64,000 bases of DNA from CAZGNZ01 sp964527215 (GTDB lineage: Bacteria > Fidelibacterota > Marinisomatia > SCGC-AAA003-L08 > JACNLC01): contig CAZGNZ010000002.1 of the NCBI GenBank assembly GCA_964527215.1, forward strand, positions 1 through 64,000, in the 5' to 3' direction. The translations under genes were made by a program, and so were the position numbers. Below are positions 1 to 8,376 of this stretch, one piece after another. The notes beneath the pieces were generated by a model. It had not been told where the DNA came from. It did not search any database and saw nothing but the letters and a program-made list of their open reading frames with translations. Position 1 is the stretch's first letter; every line of letters starts with the position of its first letter.

Positions 1-85
1 CCAATTAACCGTCAGTCACCATTACCACTTGCTTCCCACTGGAAATCCAGCGTTAATTACCTGTCTGAAATTCGAAAGGAAAGGC

Positions 86-376
86 ATGAGTGACCAGTAT
101 TTTAATATTGAGGACCTACAGTCGTTAACAAGGATTGTCAACCGGAACGAAAAGCGCGTCAGAGATCTGATCCCCGAAGTTTTACTTGAATATCCCGATT
201 ATGAGCCGGAAGTGCTGGATGTGGAAGATATCTATGCTCTCACGCTGAACAATCTTCCGCCCCGCTATACACAGGAACGCTCCATTGTACTGAAGGAAAA
301 GGTAACCGATGAAATTATCCGGCATGAGATTCGAAGGGCTGTTCTGAATGTGAAAGACAATCCCCAGTATGAATAG
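86..376 (+). CDS. ComFB-like protein
   Basis: The 96-residue product resembles the late-competence ComFB family: an acidic segment DVEDIYALTLNNLPPRY is followed by a basic helical C-terminus. ComFB proteins are small and of poorly known function; some members elsewhere bind cyclic dinucleotides, and they are often found near motility or signalling genes. I chose the ATG at 86 because AAGGAAAGG lies just upstream; an in-frame ATG at 29 would add 19 residues without a good ribosome binding site. The gene ends before a bidirectional terminator and is set apart from the hydrogenase operon. The family call is by motif only. Confidence 0.7.
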   Translation: MSDQYFNIEDLQSLTRIVNRNEKRVRDLIPEVLLEYPDYEPEVLDVEDIYALTLNNLPPRYTQERSIVLKEKVTDEIIRHEIRRAVLNVKDNPQYE

Positions 377-453
377 TAAACTGTCCATCCAATGCCGCGC
401 CCGCCGACAGCAATGAAATACTGAACCCGTCCATAATCGGATTAATAAAAATA

Positions 454-488
454 GAATCCCGTCCTTATGTGGCGGGATTCCCTTTTTT
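454..488. terminator. Bidirectional rho-independent terminator
   Basis: The arms GAATCCCG (454-461) and CGGGATTC (473-480) pair perfectly around an 11-base loop. On the + strand CCTTTTTT follows; on the - strand the stem is followed by a T-rich CTATTTTTATT. It lies between two convergent genes and can end both. Confidence 0.85.
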
Positions 489-559
489 AATCAGTCCAAC
501 TGAGTTTTAAAAACAGGAAAAGTAATATCGAAAAATACTGCTGTATGCTGTTGATTGAA

Positions 560-937
560 TTAATGCACCCAGAGATAGCGGATGATGCCGAACAGGGAGA
601 TGATTCCCAGAAATACCAGTGAAATCCGAACACTGTCGGACCGGCGGCGGTTGCGGTATAAACTGATAAGAAAACCCGAAACAGCCATGATAAATCCGGC
701 AATCATTAAATAAAATATATACCCCACAATGGTTTCATTCCAGGTGAGCCGAATGCCGCTGTTGTAGGAATCCAGAAACTGAAAGAAATTTTCCACTTCC
801 GGACTGGCCTGATCCAGCATAATCAGTACAATAACCATCAGCAGCCAGCCCAATACAGCAATCCATGTAACGGCCCTGGAAACCAGATCGGGACCTTTTC
901 GGCGATCCTTATCAATTCCTGGTTGAAATTTATTCAT
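560..937 (-). CDS. Small membrane protein, unknown function
   Basis: This 125-residue protein has three likely membrane segments, at roughly residues 22-42, 67-90 and 103-121, separated by short charged loops, with an Arg-rich loop (RNRRR) before the last. I do not recognise a family. The start is supported by GGAAA about 8 bases before the ATG. It is the only gene in the window that I place on the - strand, and it converges on the ComFB-like gene. Its upstream side faces the long intergenic region before the hydrogenase operon. It may be a small integral membrane protein of no motility role. Confidence 0.6.
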   Translation of the reverse strand: MNKFQPGIDKDRRKGPDLVSRAVTWIAVLGWLLMVIVLIMLDQASPEVENFFQFLDSYNSGIRLTWNETIVGYIFYLMIAGFIMAVSGFLISLYRNRRRSDSVRISLVFLGIISLFGIIRYLWVH

Positions 938-1584
938 ATCAAGTTTCCAAAATAAGAAATGATAAAAACAACATCGTGCAGCTTGTTCTGTATTAACGAT
1001 TCAATAAATCATTGCAGGCGATGTGTAAATACAATCTTGTTCCAATAATCGCATTCAATAAGGTAAATCAAATATTTCTGCCTATTATTAGCTGAATAAA
1101 TTAGACTAAGTTATCCAAAAAAACAAATCAGACAGATACACTTTTTGGAATTTCCAGACCCAGTATAGAGAAACCTGGCGTCACGGAAATTCAGATTACA
1201 GCTGCTTCGTACAACCCTCTGTTAATTGGCATGCCACCGTCCATTTCTATTGCCTGATACACCATTTTTCAAGCATTGGAACAGACATCTGCGAGCAGAA
1301 CTGATCCAAGGATATGACCGCAACCAATAGATAGCAAAGACATAGTTATATCCTATTCGAGATGTTGTGCATTAGCCGGAATTTTAATATATGTGACCTA
1401 TTTGACGAAGATTAGATGCTGTTTGGTATTTTCACGATATATTCATAATATACAACGCACGTTGAACTAATTCATTCACAGAATTGACCTAAATACATGT
1501 CTGAATATATGTTATATCATATATTCATGTTGTGTTGGGGAAAGTGCGTCCAAAAAATACCACAGTTCTCAATCTGGATGGAAA
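938..1584. other. Intergenic region upstream of hydrogenase operon
   Basis: These 647 bases hold no convincing gene. The first part carries the promoter side of the - strand membrane protein. The last 150 bases are very AT-rich and contain two inverted repeats: TATATT/AATATA around CAT (1438-1452) and a perfect 10-base pair of arms at 1502-1527. On the - strand around 1150-1345, two short reading pieces (one ending in DVCSNA, one containing EMDGGMPINRGLYEAA) sit in adjacent frames and might be the relic of a gene, but I cannot name a family. Confidence 0.5.
1502..1527. promoter_or_regulatory. Palindromic candidate operator
   Basis: TGAATATATG (1502-1511) and CATATATTCA (1518-1527) are perfect inverted arms around TTATAT. 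The site lies 57 bases before the hydrogenase start, in an AT-rich promoter-like stretch. The symmetry suggests a dimeric regulator site; the regulator is unknown. It does not match FNR or CRP half sites. Confidence 0.5.
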
Positions 1585-3033
1585 ATGACAGCGAATACGA
1601 TTGATTTGATGACGAGAATTGAAGGTCACATGAAGATTGAAACCACGTTAACCGGCGGCAGGGTATCAGATGCACGTGTTTCCGGTGAAATGTTTCGCGG
1701 TTTCGAAAATTTCCTGCAGAATAGACATCCTTTTGATGCCGCCCGTATTACACAGAGAATATGCGGTGTGTGTCATGAAGTACACGGAGTTGCGTCCATC
1801 CTCGCACTGGAGGAACTCTATGGGGTGGAAACACCCCGAAACGGACGGTTGCTTCGGGATATGATACTTGGGATGCATCTTGTGACCGATCATATATTGC
1901 ACTTCTACAATCTCTGCCTGCCTGATTATGCCGATTTTACCGCATTGCTGGCCTACAAAGGAAATGATCCTCATATCAATTCCATAAAGGACTGGGTTGT
2001 CACCACACAGCCCCAGTTCATCCTGACAAGGAATGACGGTGAGTATCTGAGCGATCCTGATGTTGCCATTCCAATGGTAGCCAATTACATCGAGGCATTA
2101 AAAGTGAGAAGCGAGGGTGCTGCCGGAATTGCCATTCTCGGTGCAAAAGCACCGTTTGCCCATGCCCTGATGCCTGGCGGGATAACCACTCCCATTACGC
2201 TGGACCGAATTGCCAAGTACACTCAGGTTCTGGAAGAAGTGAGTCGGTTTGTCAAAATGAAGTATCTCCCCGACGTCCTGGAGGTTGCATCCCGGTTCAA
2301 GGATTACTTCAGCATTGGCGACTCGCATGACAATTACTATGGGAATGAGTCCTTCAGTCAACTGGGCAGTCCGCTGTTCAAATCCGGAGTAGTGGTGAAT
2401 GGTGAATTGGAAAACTTCAATTTCCGAAATGTCACCGAAAGGATTGATCATTCATACTACGACCGCAATCGGCAGCCGAGTCCCCATAAATACCAGGCTT
2501 ACAGCTGGATTAAGGCACCCAGGTTCCATGGGCAGCCACTGGAAGTCGGCCCCTTGGCGCGTATGGTCGTCAATCAGGAACCCTCTTTCTTTAATTCCCT
2601 GACAAAACTGGGTTTAAAATATAAGAAAAACTATCAGTTTCCTTCCTCTGCCATGGCTCGCCTCGTTGCCCGGGCAGTGGAATCAGATATTATCTGCGGC
2701 CATCTTTTCCAGCTGGTAGATGCATACCAGCCGGGAGGGGCAAATATCCGCGATGTAGATCTCAATCGACCGGTGTCCGGCTCTGGACTGGGACTTTCCA
2801 TTGCCGCCCGGGGTGCACTGATCCATCACATCACTGCTGAGAATGGGCGAATTTCCAAATACAACATGATCGTCCCCAGTACTTGGAATTTCGGACCGCG
2901 TGATCAGCAGTATACGGGAATCGCCGAAGAAGCCCTCATTAATACCCCCGTATCCGAAGCGGGGAAGGACAGTATTGAGCTCGGACGGGTGATCAGAAGT
3001 TTTGATCCCTGTACGGCATGCGCAGTTCATTAG
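1585..3033 (+). CDS. [NiFe] hydrogenase large subunit, no C-terminal extension
   Basis: Catalytic subunit carrying the Ni-Fe(CN)2CO site that splits or forms H2. L0 is seen as TRIEGH (residues 10-15), L1 as RICGVCHEVHG with Cys60 and Cys63, and L2 as DPCTACAVH with Cys476 and Cys479. These four Cys and the RIEGH, RxCGxC and DPCxxCxxH patterns separate it from complex I NuoD proteins. At 482 residues it is shorter than most group 1 enzymes (about 530-590). The protein ends exactly at the L2 His, so the usual cleavable C-terminal peptide is absent, as known for H2-sensing hydrogenases. It precedes the small subunit gene, the reverse of the common small-large order. No maturation genes are in the window. 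Confidence 0.95.
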   Translation: MTANTIDLMTRIEGHMKIETTLTGGRVSDARVSGEMFRGFENFLQNRHPFDAARITQRICGVCHEVHGVASILALEELYGVETPRNGRLLRDMILGMHLVTDHILHFYNLCLPDYADFTALLAYKGNDPHINSIKDWVVTTQPQFILTRNDGEYLSDPDVAIPMVANYIEALKVRSEGAAGIAILGAKAPFAHALMPGGITTPITLDRIAKYTQVLEEVSRFVKMKYLPDVLEVASRFKDYFSIGDSHDNYYGNESFSQLGSPLFKSGVVVNGELENFNFRNVTERIDHSYYDRNRQPSPHKYQAYSWIKAPRFHGQPLEVGPLARMVVNQEPSFFNSLTKLGLKYKKNYQFPSSAMARLVARAVESDIICGHLFQLVDAYQPGGANIRDVDLNRPVSGSGLGLSIAARGALIHHITAENGRISKYNMIVPSTWNFGPRDQQYTGIAEEALINTPVSEAGKDSIELGRVIRSFDPCTACAVH

Positions 3034-3052
3034 TGAAGAAGGAGGTCGCATT

Positions 3053-4003
3053 ATGTTAACACGCAGGGAATTTCTGACTGCCTGCAGAAATCTTTCTATC
3101 GGTCTGATCGGCACCCCCATGCTGACAACCAGCCTTCTGAAAGGATTTTCGCAACTGGCAGAATCCTCTCGACCGCTGGTCATGTTTGTTCAGGGACAGT
3201 CCTGCACAGGCTGCACCGTATCTTTAACCTACGGCAACGAATTTGAATTTCTCGAATTCATTCTGAAAGTGATCCGACTTCAGGTGCATCCCACATTGTC
3301 TTTTTCACAGGGTGAGCGATATCTGAATCTCATTGACGAAATGGTTGAAGAAGGCGGATACACACTTGTCATGGAGGGCTCCATTCCAGCCGGAATGAAA
3401 GAAGCCTGTTATATGGGGCATTCCAGTCTGTATGAATATCTCAAGCCGGTTGCACGAAATGCTGCAGCCATCGTGGCTGCCGGAACCTGTGCGTCAAATG
3501 GCGGAATTCCCGCATCAAATCAGAATGTCACCGGTGCCATATCCATGCCCGAATACCTGAAACGTGAAGGCATCAGCGTTCCCTGTATCAGTCTGCCAGG
3601 CTGCCCCGTGCATCCTGACCGTCTCATGGGCACTGTGGCCGCAATCGTTGCGACAGGTCGCCTGCCTGAGTTGGTGGAAGGCCGGCCCCGTCAGTATTAT
3701 GGAGAACTGATCCATAATCAATGCAGCCGGTACCAGCATTTCCAGCAGGATCAATATGTGGAAAAGTTTGCTGATGATCAGAAATCCTGCCTTTTGAAGA
3801 AAGGATGCAGAGGTCCCATTACCTATTCCGACTGTCCTTCACGGCGCTGGAATGGGAAGGTCAATGTATGTATTGAAAGCAACACACCCTGTATTGGCTG
3901 CGTCCATCCTGATTTTCCATTCCATGATGATATGTATCTTGCTGCGGAAAGTGTACCCAATATCCCCTGGAACCGTATGCGGGAAGCATTGACTGAAGAC
4001 TAA
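3053..4003 (+). CDS. [NiFe] hydrogenase small subunit, Tat-exported
   Basis: Iron-sulfur electron-transfer subunit of 316 residues. The N-terminus has a twin-arginine signal (TRREFL, residues 3-8), so the folded dimer should be periplasmic. Proximal cluster ligands are C51, C54, C146 and C184. Distal ligands are H221, C224, C246 and C252. The medial cluster has C261, C280 and C283 plus C273 at the position where standard enzymes carry Pro, so it may be [4Fe-4S] instead of [3Fe-4S]. The extra Cys of oxygen-tolerant enzymes are absent (CTGC). I chose the ATG at 3053 for its AGGAGG; 19 bases separate it from the large subunit stop. A C-terminal membrane anchor is absent. Confidence 0.95.
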   Translation: MLTRREFLTACRNLSIGLIGTPMLTTSLLKGFSQLAESSRPLVMFVQGQSCTGCTVSLTYGNEFEFLEFILKVIRLQVHPTLSFSQGERYLNLIDEMVEEGGYTLVMEGSIPAGMKEACYMGHSSLYEYLKPVARNAAAIVAAGTCASNGGIPASNQNVTGAISMPEYLKREGISVPCISLPGCPVHPDRLMGTVAAIVATGRLPELVEGRPRQYYGELIHNQCSRYQHFQQDQYVEKFADDQKSCLLKKGCRGPITYSDCPSRRWNGKVNVCIESNTPCIGCVHPDFPFHDDMYLAAESVPNIPWNRMREALTED

Positions 4004-4026
4004 CTGTCCAGCTGATCGGAGCGATT

Positions 4027-5604
4027 ATGAAACTGTCAGATAATTTTACTTCATTGAGATTCAAAGTTGGTATTTCTGTTTTGGGACCCATGATGCTGCT
4101 GGTGATCCTATTCTCTGTTTTTGCGCATCTTAAATCCGAGAGAATGAACCACACGCTGGAAAAATACATGACGTACCTCAAAGATATGGTATTCATGTCC
4201 TCCTTCGATTCTCTGAAAAAGGGCAATATGCAGGTCTTTGAAAACATCCTGTCGGAGATCGGCGAATATGAAAGCGTGAAGGAGTTTTCCCTGATGGACA
4301 AAACCGGGGAAATACACTATTCATCAGATACCGGTCTGGTTGGCACAATAGATACGGTTCCGATACAATTCACATCTGAACAGGAACTGCGTCAGGGTCA
4401 TGACATAGTGTATTACTTCCCCGTCAAAACCGAAGCACTCTGCATACGGTGTCATCAGGACTGGGAGATGAATGCAGTCAACTCATTCTACAAGGTGGCT
4501 CTGGACGGCAGTTCACAGCATCAGATTGCCATATTCAGCAATGTAAGCAATATCATTGTCATCCTGGTTGCTCTGGCCTCCGTTGTCGTGATCATCATCA
4601 TCCTCCAGAAATTCTTTATCAACAAACTGTTTCATATCAGGAACCTGTTTCGACAGGCCGCAGACGATGGCAACCTGAGCATGCGGATTGACTACGATGG
4701 CAGTGATGAAATTGGCTCCCTGAGCAGGATGATAAACCGCTTCGTGGAGAAAATAGGCGGAATTGTACATCATCTGTATGAAAGTTCGCAGTCCCTCGAA
4801 CAAATCACGGAGCGAATCCAGAGGAGTTCCGGCGAGCTGACGGAAGGGGCCCAGAATCAGGGTGGGCAGTTGGAGGAAGTCAGTGCGTCCATTGAGGAAA
4901 TGTCTGCCATGATCCTGACAACCAGCGAGCATGCCAGGGAAACCCAGGACAATGCCGTTTTTGCCAACGAAGCCGCGGATACGGGCCACCTCAGGGTAAA
5001 TGAAACCATCGCCGGGATGGAAAGCATTGCCGATATCGTTCAGAATGCCGAATCGCAGATCGGTGCGCTGCAGGACCGCAGCGTTGAAATCGGTCAGGTC
5101 ATTCAAGTCATTGAGGATATTGCCGATCAGACCAACCTGCTGGCCCTGAATGCGAATATTGAGGCCGCTCGGGCCGGTGATGCCGGCAGAGGCTTTGCCG
5201 TGGTGGCGGATGAAGTCCGCAAACTGGCCGAAAGAACCGTCAAGGCGACATCGGAAATCGGTGAAAAAATCAAGATCATGCAGGCTGATGTGAAAAATTC
5301 CGTTGCTGCCATGGCAAAGATATCCGGCAAATCCCTGGACGGACAGAATCTGGCCAAATTATCCGGAGATGCTCTTAACGAAATCACAGATCGCATTCAA
5401 AACGTCAGCGGTGCCATAACGCAAATTGCATCGGCCGCATCTGAGCAGAGTATCGGCACGGAACAAATCTCTCAAAATATCGAGACGGTGAATTCAGTTT
5501 CCAAGGAGACCGCCATAAACGCACAGGACCTGTCGGAGCAGGCAAATATTCTCAGCAGCCAGGTTCAGAGTCTGAACGGTCTTCTTAAGCAGTTCCAGAT
5601 CTGA
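4027..5604 (+). CDS. Haem-c methyl-accepting chemotaxis protein
   Basis: A 525-residue transmembrane chemoreceptor. TM1 is about residues 17-36, the periplasmic domain 37-170, TM2 171-195, HAMP about 196-250, and the signalling domain to the end. The tip shows IADQTNLLALNANIEAARAG followed by GRGFAVVADEVRKLAERT. The periplasmic domain contains C139-I-R-C142-H143, a c-type haem site, placed late in a PAS/Cache-like fold. Haem-c receptors are known (DcrA of Desulfovibrio, Geobacter GSU0935 type) and sense redox or oxygen. The gene starts 23 bases after the hydrogenase small subunit with GGAG before its ATG, and a terminator follows, so the three genes look like one operon. No C-terminal CheR/CheB tether is present. 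Confidence 0.93.
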   Translation: MKLSDNFTSLRFKVGISVLGPMMLLVILFSVFAHLKSERMNHTLEKYMTYLKDMVFMSSFDSLKKGNMQVFENILSEIGEYESVKEFSLMDKTGEIHYSSDTGLVGTIDTVPIQFTSEQELRQGHDIVYYFPVKTEALCIRCHQDWEMNAVNSFYKVALDGSSQHQIAIFSNVSNIIVILVALASVVVIIIILQKFFINKLFHIRNLFRQAADDGNLSMRIDYDGSDEIGSLSRMINRFVEKIGGIVHHLYESSQSLEQITERIQRSSGELTEGAQNQGGQLEEVSASIEEMSAMILTTSEHARETQDNAVFANEAADTGHLRVNETIAGMESIADIVQNAESQIGALQDRSVEIGQVIQVIEDIADQTNLLALNANIEAARAGDAGRGFAVVADEVRKLAERTVKATSEIGEKIKIMQADVKNSVAAMAKISGKSLDGQNLAKLSGDALNEITDRIQNVSGAITQIASAASEQSIGTEQISQNIETVNSVSKETAINAQDLSEQANILSSQVQSLNGLLKQFQI

Positions 5605-5764
5605 TCCTGCTGCCGATCTGCCCGTTCAATCTGAGATCAACAAGGGTATCGAACGGTTCCTCCGTCTAAAGACGGACACACCTGCCGATTGATCCCCCGT
5701 GACTTGATAAGAATTCTTCGATCCTGGACTTACACCGGGATCAATCCATTGGTTTTTCCCAACC
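5605..5764. other. 3' region with two hairpins
   Basis: After the haem MCP stop, TCCGTC/GACGGA (5661-5676) forms a tight hairpin, and ATTGATCCC (5688-5696) pairs with GGGATCAAT (5737-5745) across 40 bases, followed by GGTTTTT. The second may be an extra weak terminator. No gene is seen. Confidence 0.45.
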
Positions 5765-5796
5765 ATCTGACAGTTGCAAATCCGTCAGATTTTTTA
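5765..5796 (+). terminator. Rho-independent terminator of hydrogenase-MCP operon
   Basis: ATCTGAC (5765-5771) pairs with GTCAGAT (5784-5790) and is followed by a run of six T. It marks the end of the hydrogenase-MCP transcription unit. Confidence 0.8.
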
Positions 5797-5820
5797 TCAT
5801 CTGCTTCAGTTCAAATAAAT

Positions 5821-5859
5821 CAGTAATTACTGTAAATATTTGTGGTTACAACTTGTAAC
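5821..5859. promoter_or_regulatory. Two palindromes upstream of Cache MCP
   Basis: CAGTAATTACTG (5821-5832) is a perfect 12-base palindrome and GTTACAACTTGTAAC (5845-5859) a perfect 7-1-7 palindrome. An AT-rich, -10-like stretch follows (5861-5873). CAGTAATTACT recurs at 8511-8521, upstream of the next MCP. I infer operator sites; no regulator is identified. Confidence 0.45.
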
Positions 5860-5939
5860 ATTGATATATATTACACCCGGTATTGAGGGCATATATTGCT
5901 CCCATTCCCAAGAGCTGGACGAATTTTAATAACCCGATA

Positions 5940-6040
5940 AACAAACCCGTTAACCTTCTGGGTGGTTCCGATTCCGGATCTCATCGAAAGGAAAACATGA
6001 TGTGATCCCAAACCGGGCGAGACCCAGTAATGGGTTTGTT
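5940..6040 (+). ncRNA. Predicted structured RNA leader
   Basis: Nested pairings can be drawn by eye: AACAAACCC (5940-5948) with GGGTTTGTT (6032-6040); CTGGGT (5958-5963) with ACCCAG (6022-6027); GGATC (5976-5980) with GATCC (6004-6008); and TCAT (5981-5984) with ATGA (5997-6000). An alternative hairpin CCCA/TGGG (6023-6034) with a T-rich tail competes with the outer stem, as in a switch. The element lies about 150 bases before the Cache MCP start. It does not match the c-di-GMP-I riboswitch consensus. It could be a leader, a riboswitch or a small RNA. Confidence 0.4.
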
Positions 6041-6192
6041 GTTGTTTATGGAACCTGAAAACCTGACAGCAGAGGTGAATTCACGGCTTTAAATCTATTC
6101 GTCTACAAACCTTATACTGGATATTTTTTCTATTCCTTCTGGAAAGTTGGAAGTTGTTGTGTCTTTTTGCGGCTTATTGAACGGAGGCTCAA

Positions 6193-8349
6193 ATGAAAAT
6201 TAAACAACGAATTATTCTGTTAACAACCATATCCTCACTTGTGCCGATAATTTTGATTCTGTCAATCATCGGATTCAGAAAAGTTACCATGACTCATGAC
6301 ATTCTGGACGATATCAGTGTAATGATTGAGAGTAATGTGGCCCAGATTTCGCAGGATGTCTATCGCTTATGCAGTTCCATAAATGAGTCAATATCCGCCC
6401 GGGTAGAATACAATCTCAATGTTGCTGAAAAGATATTGAGTGAGAAAGGCGCTGTGACACTTTCAGATGATAAGGAAACCTGGACGGCTGTAAACCAGTT
6501 TTCCAAACAATCCACTCAGGTGAGCCTTCCAAAAATGCTGGTCAACAAAGAATGGGTTGGACGAAACATGACTTTTGACAGGGAAACACCGGTTGTGGAT
6601 GAGCTTCAAAGACTGGTGGGCGGGACCTGCACCATTTTCCAACGCATGAATCCTGTCGGCGATATGCTCCGTGTCGCAACCAATGTAAAAAAACTGGATG
6701 ATTCGCGGGCCATCGGGACATATATCCCGGCAGTAAATCCCGATGGCACATTTAACAAGGTTGTGTCAACGGTTCTGAACGGAGACACATATGTGGGCCG
6801 GGCTTTTGTTGTAAATGCTTGGTATATAACCGCATACAAACCGATCTGGGATTCAAGAGGAGAAATCATCGGTGTGCTTTATGTCGGTGTGAAACAGGAA
6901 TCTGTTGAAGGACTGCGGAAGTCGATTCTTGATATCGTGGTGGGAGAAACCGGATATGTGTTTGTATTGGGAACCAAAGGAACAGATGCCGGACGTTACC
7001 TCATTTCCAAAGGCGGTGCGCGTGACGGAGAGCTGATAATCAATGCGAAAGACTCAGATGGTCGCGAGTTCATAAAAGATATGATTGCAAAGGCGGAAGG
7101 CCTGGATGGAAATGACGTAGCGTTTGAAAGATATCCATGGAAAAACGATGAAGATGAAGTGCGCAGTAAAATTGCCGCGCTGACCTACTTCGAACCATGG
7201 GACTGGCTGATCGGTGCCAGTACGTATGAGTCGGACTACTATGAGGCATTCAACCATGTCGAAGCAACCACAACCCAATTGCTTGTATGGTCAGCGGTAG
7301 GCGGCGTGCTGGTCTTCATCATTGCGATGGTTATAACTTTTTTCTTCGGTGCTAAAATTTCAAACCCGATTCGTGAAATTTCTTCCAGGTTCATGGATAT
7401 TGCACAGGGAGAAGGGGATTTGACGATTCGCCTGAACAGCAACCGCAATGATGAACTTGGGGACCTGGCGCGATGGTTTGATGAGTTTATCGAGAAGCTT
7501 CAGAAGACTATCGCGCAGATTAAATCCAGCACAGTGCAGGTGGGAGAGGCCGCAAACGGAATATCCACTTCTTCAGAAGAAATGGCGGCTGGGGCCGAGG
7601 AACAGCAGGCTCAGTTAAGTGAAATTGCCGCATCCATTGAGGAAATGAGTGCCATGGTTCTGGATTCAAGCCGGAATGCCGCAGAAACCCAGGAGAACGC
7701 CAATCAGGCCAACGAAGCTGCTGAAATAGGACAGGAAAAAGTCCAGGAAACCATTCACGGTATTGAAAGCATTGCCGGAATCATTGCATCTGCTTCAGAT
7801 CAGATTGCCTCGCTCAAGTCCAGATCTGAAGAAATCGGTGAAGTGATCCAGGTCATTGACGACATTGCCGATCAGACCAATCTGCTCGCTCTGAATGCCA
7901 ACATTGAGGCTGCCAGAGCCGGTGATGCCGGACGGGGATTTGCGGTTGTTGCGGATGAAGTGCGGAAACTCGCGGAACGAACCGTAAACGCCACGGCTGA
8001 AATCGGGAATAAAATCAAGCTGATACAGGATGATGTGACCATATCTGTCGATGCCATGGAACAGATTACCGGACAGTCTTCAAAAGGGCAGGAACTGGCT
8101 GTCAGTTCGGGAGACGCACTTGTCAGAATTACGGATCTGATCAAGAACGTCAATATGGCCATCAGCCAGGTTGCCAGCGCAGCCGGTGAACAGAGCACCG
8201 GTGCAGAAGAAATCTCAAGAACCGTGGAATCCGTGTCCACGGTTTCAAAAGAAGCCGCATCAAATACGCAGGAGCTGGCGTCGTCCGCCGATCAGCTGAA
8301 TCATGAGGTGCAGCGGCTATCGGAAATGGTTGATCAGTTCAAAGTATAA
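6193..8349 (+). CDS. Cache-domain methyl-accepting chemotaxis protein
   Basis: A 718-residue chemoreceptor. TM1 is about residues 7-28. A long periplasmic region follows with two Cache modules: the first contains the GGTCTIFQR and VATNVK segments and ends in IIGVLYVGVKQE; the second contains GETGYVFVLG and WDWLIGASTYE. TM2 lies near residues 358-382, then HAMP, then a signalling domain with the standard tip IADQTNLLALNANIEAARAG. The ligand is unknown; dCache-like receptors bind small metabolites. GGAGG precedes the ATG. The signalling half is highly similar to the haem MCP, which suggests duplication with sensor exchange. A terminator-like hairpin follows. Confidence 0.93.
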   Translation: MKIKQRIILLTTISSLVPIILILSIIGFRKVTMTHDILDDISVMIESNVAQISQDVYRLCSSINESISARVEYNLNVAEKILSEKGAVTLSDDKETWTAVNQFSKQSTQVSLPKMLVNKEWVGRNMTFDRETPVVDELQRLVGGTCTIFQRMNPVGDMLRVATNVKKLDDSRAIGTYIPAVNPDGTFNKVVSTVLNGDTYVGRAFVVNAWYITAYKPIWDSRGEIIGVLYVGVKQESVEGLRKSILDIVVGETGYVFVLGTKGTDAGRYLISKGGARDGELIINAKDSDGREFIKDMIAKAEGLDGNDVAFERYPWKNDEDEVRSKIAALTYFEPWDWLIGASTYESDYYEAFNHVEATTTQLLVWSAVGGVLVFIIAMVITFFFGAKISNPIREISSRFMDIAQGEGDLTIRLNSNRNDELGDLARWFDEFIEKLQKTIAQIKSSTVQVGEAANGISTSSEEMAAGAEEQQAQLSEIAASIEEMSAMVLDSSRNAAETQENANQANEAAEIGQEKVQETIHGIESIAGIIASASDQIASLKSRSEEIGEVIQVIDDIADQTNLLALNANIEAARAGDAGRGFAVVADEVRKLAERTVNATAEIGNKIKLIQDDVTISVDAMEQITGQSSKGQELAVSSGDALVRITDLIKNVNMAISQVASAAGEQSTGAEEISRTVESVSTVSKEAASNTQELASSADQLNHEVQRLSEMVDQFKV

Positions 8350-8376
8350 TCTAATGTCAAAACACCTTTGGTAAAT

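Noticed and set aside
1585..4003. Complex I-like NuoD/NuoB pair
   Set aside because: The four Ni-binding Cys, RIEGH, DPCxxCxxH and the full 12-ligand small subunit with Tat signal show a true [NiFe] hydrogenase.
5940..6060. c-di-GMP-I (GEMM) riboswitch upstream of the Cache MCP
   Set aside because: MCP leaders often carry GEMM, but the conserved core of that family is not present; only a generic folded element is supported.
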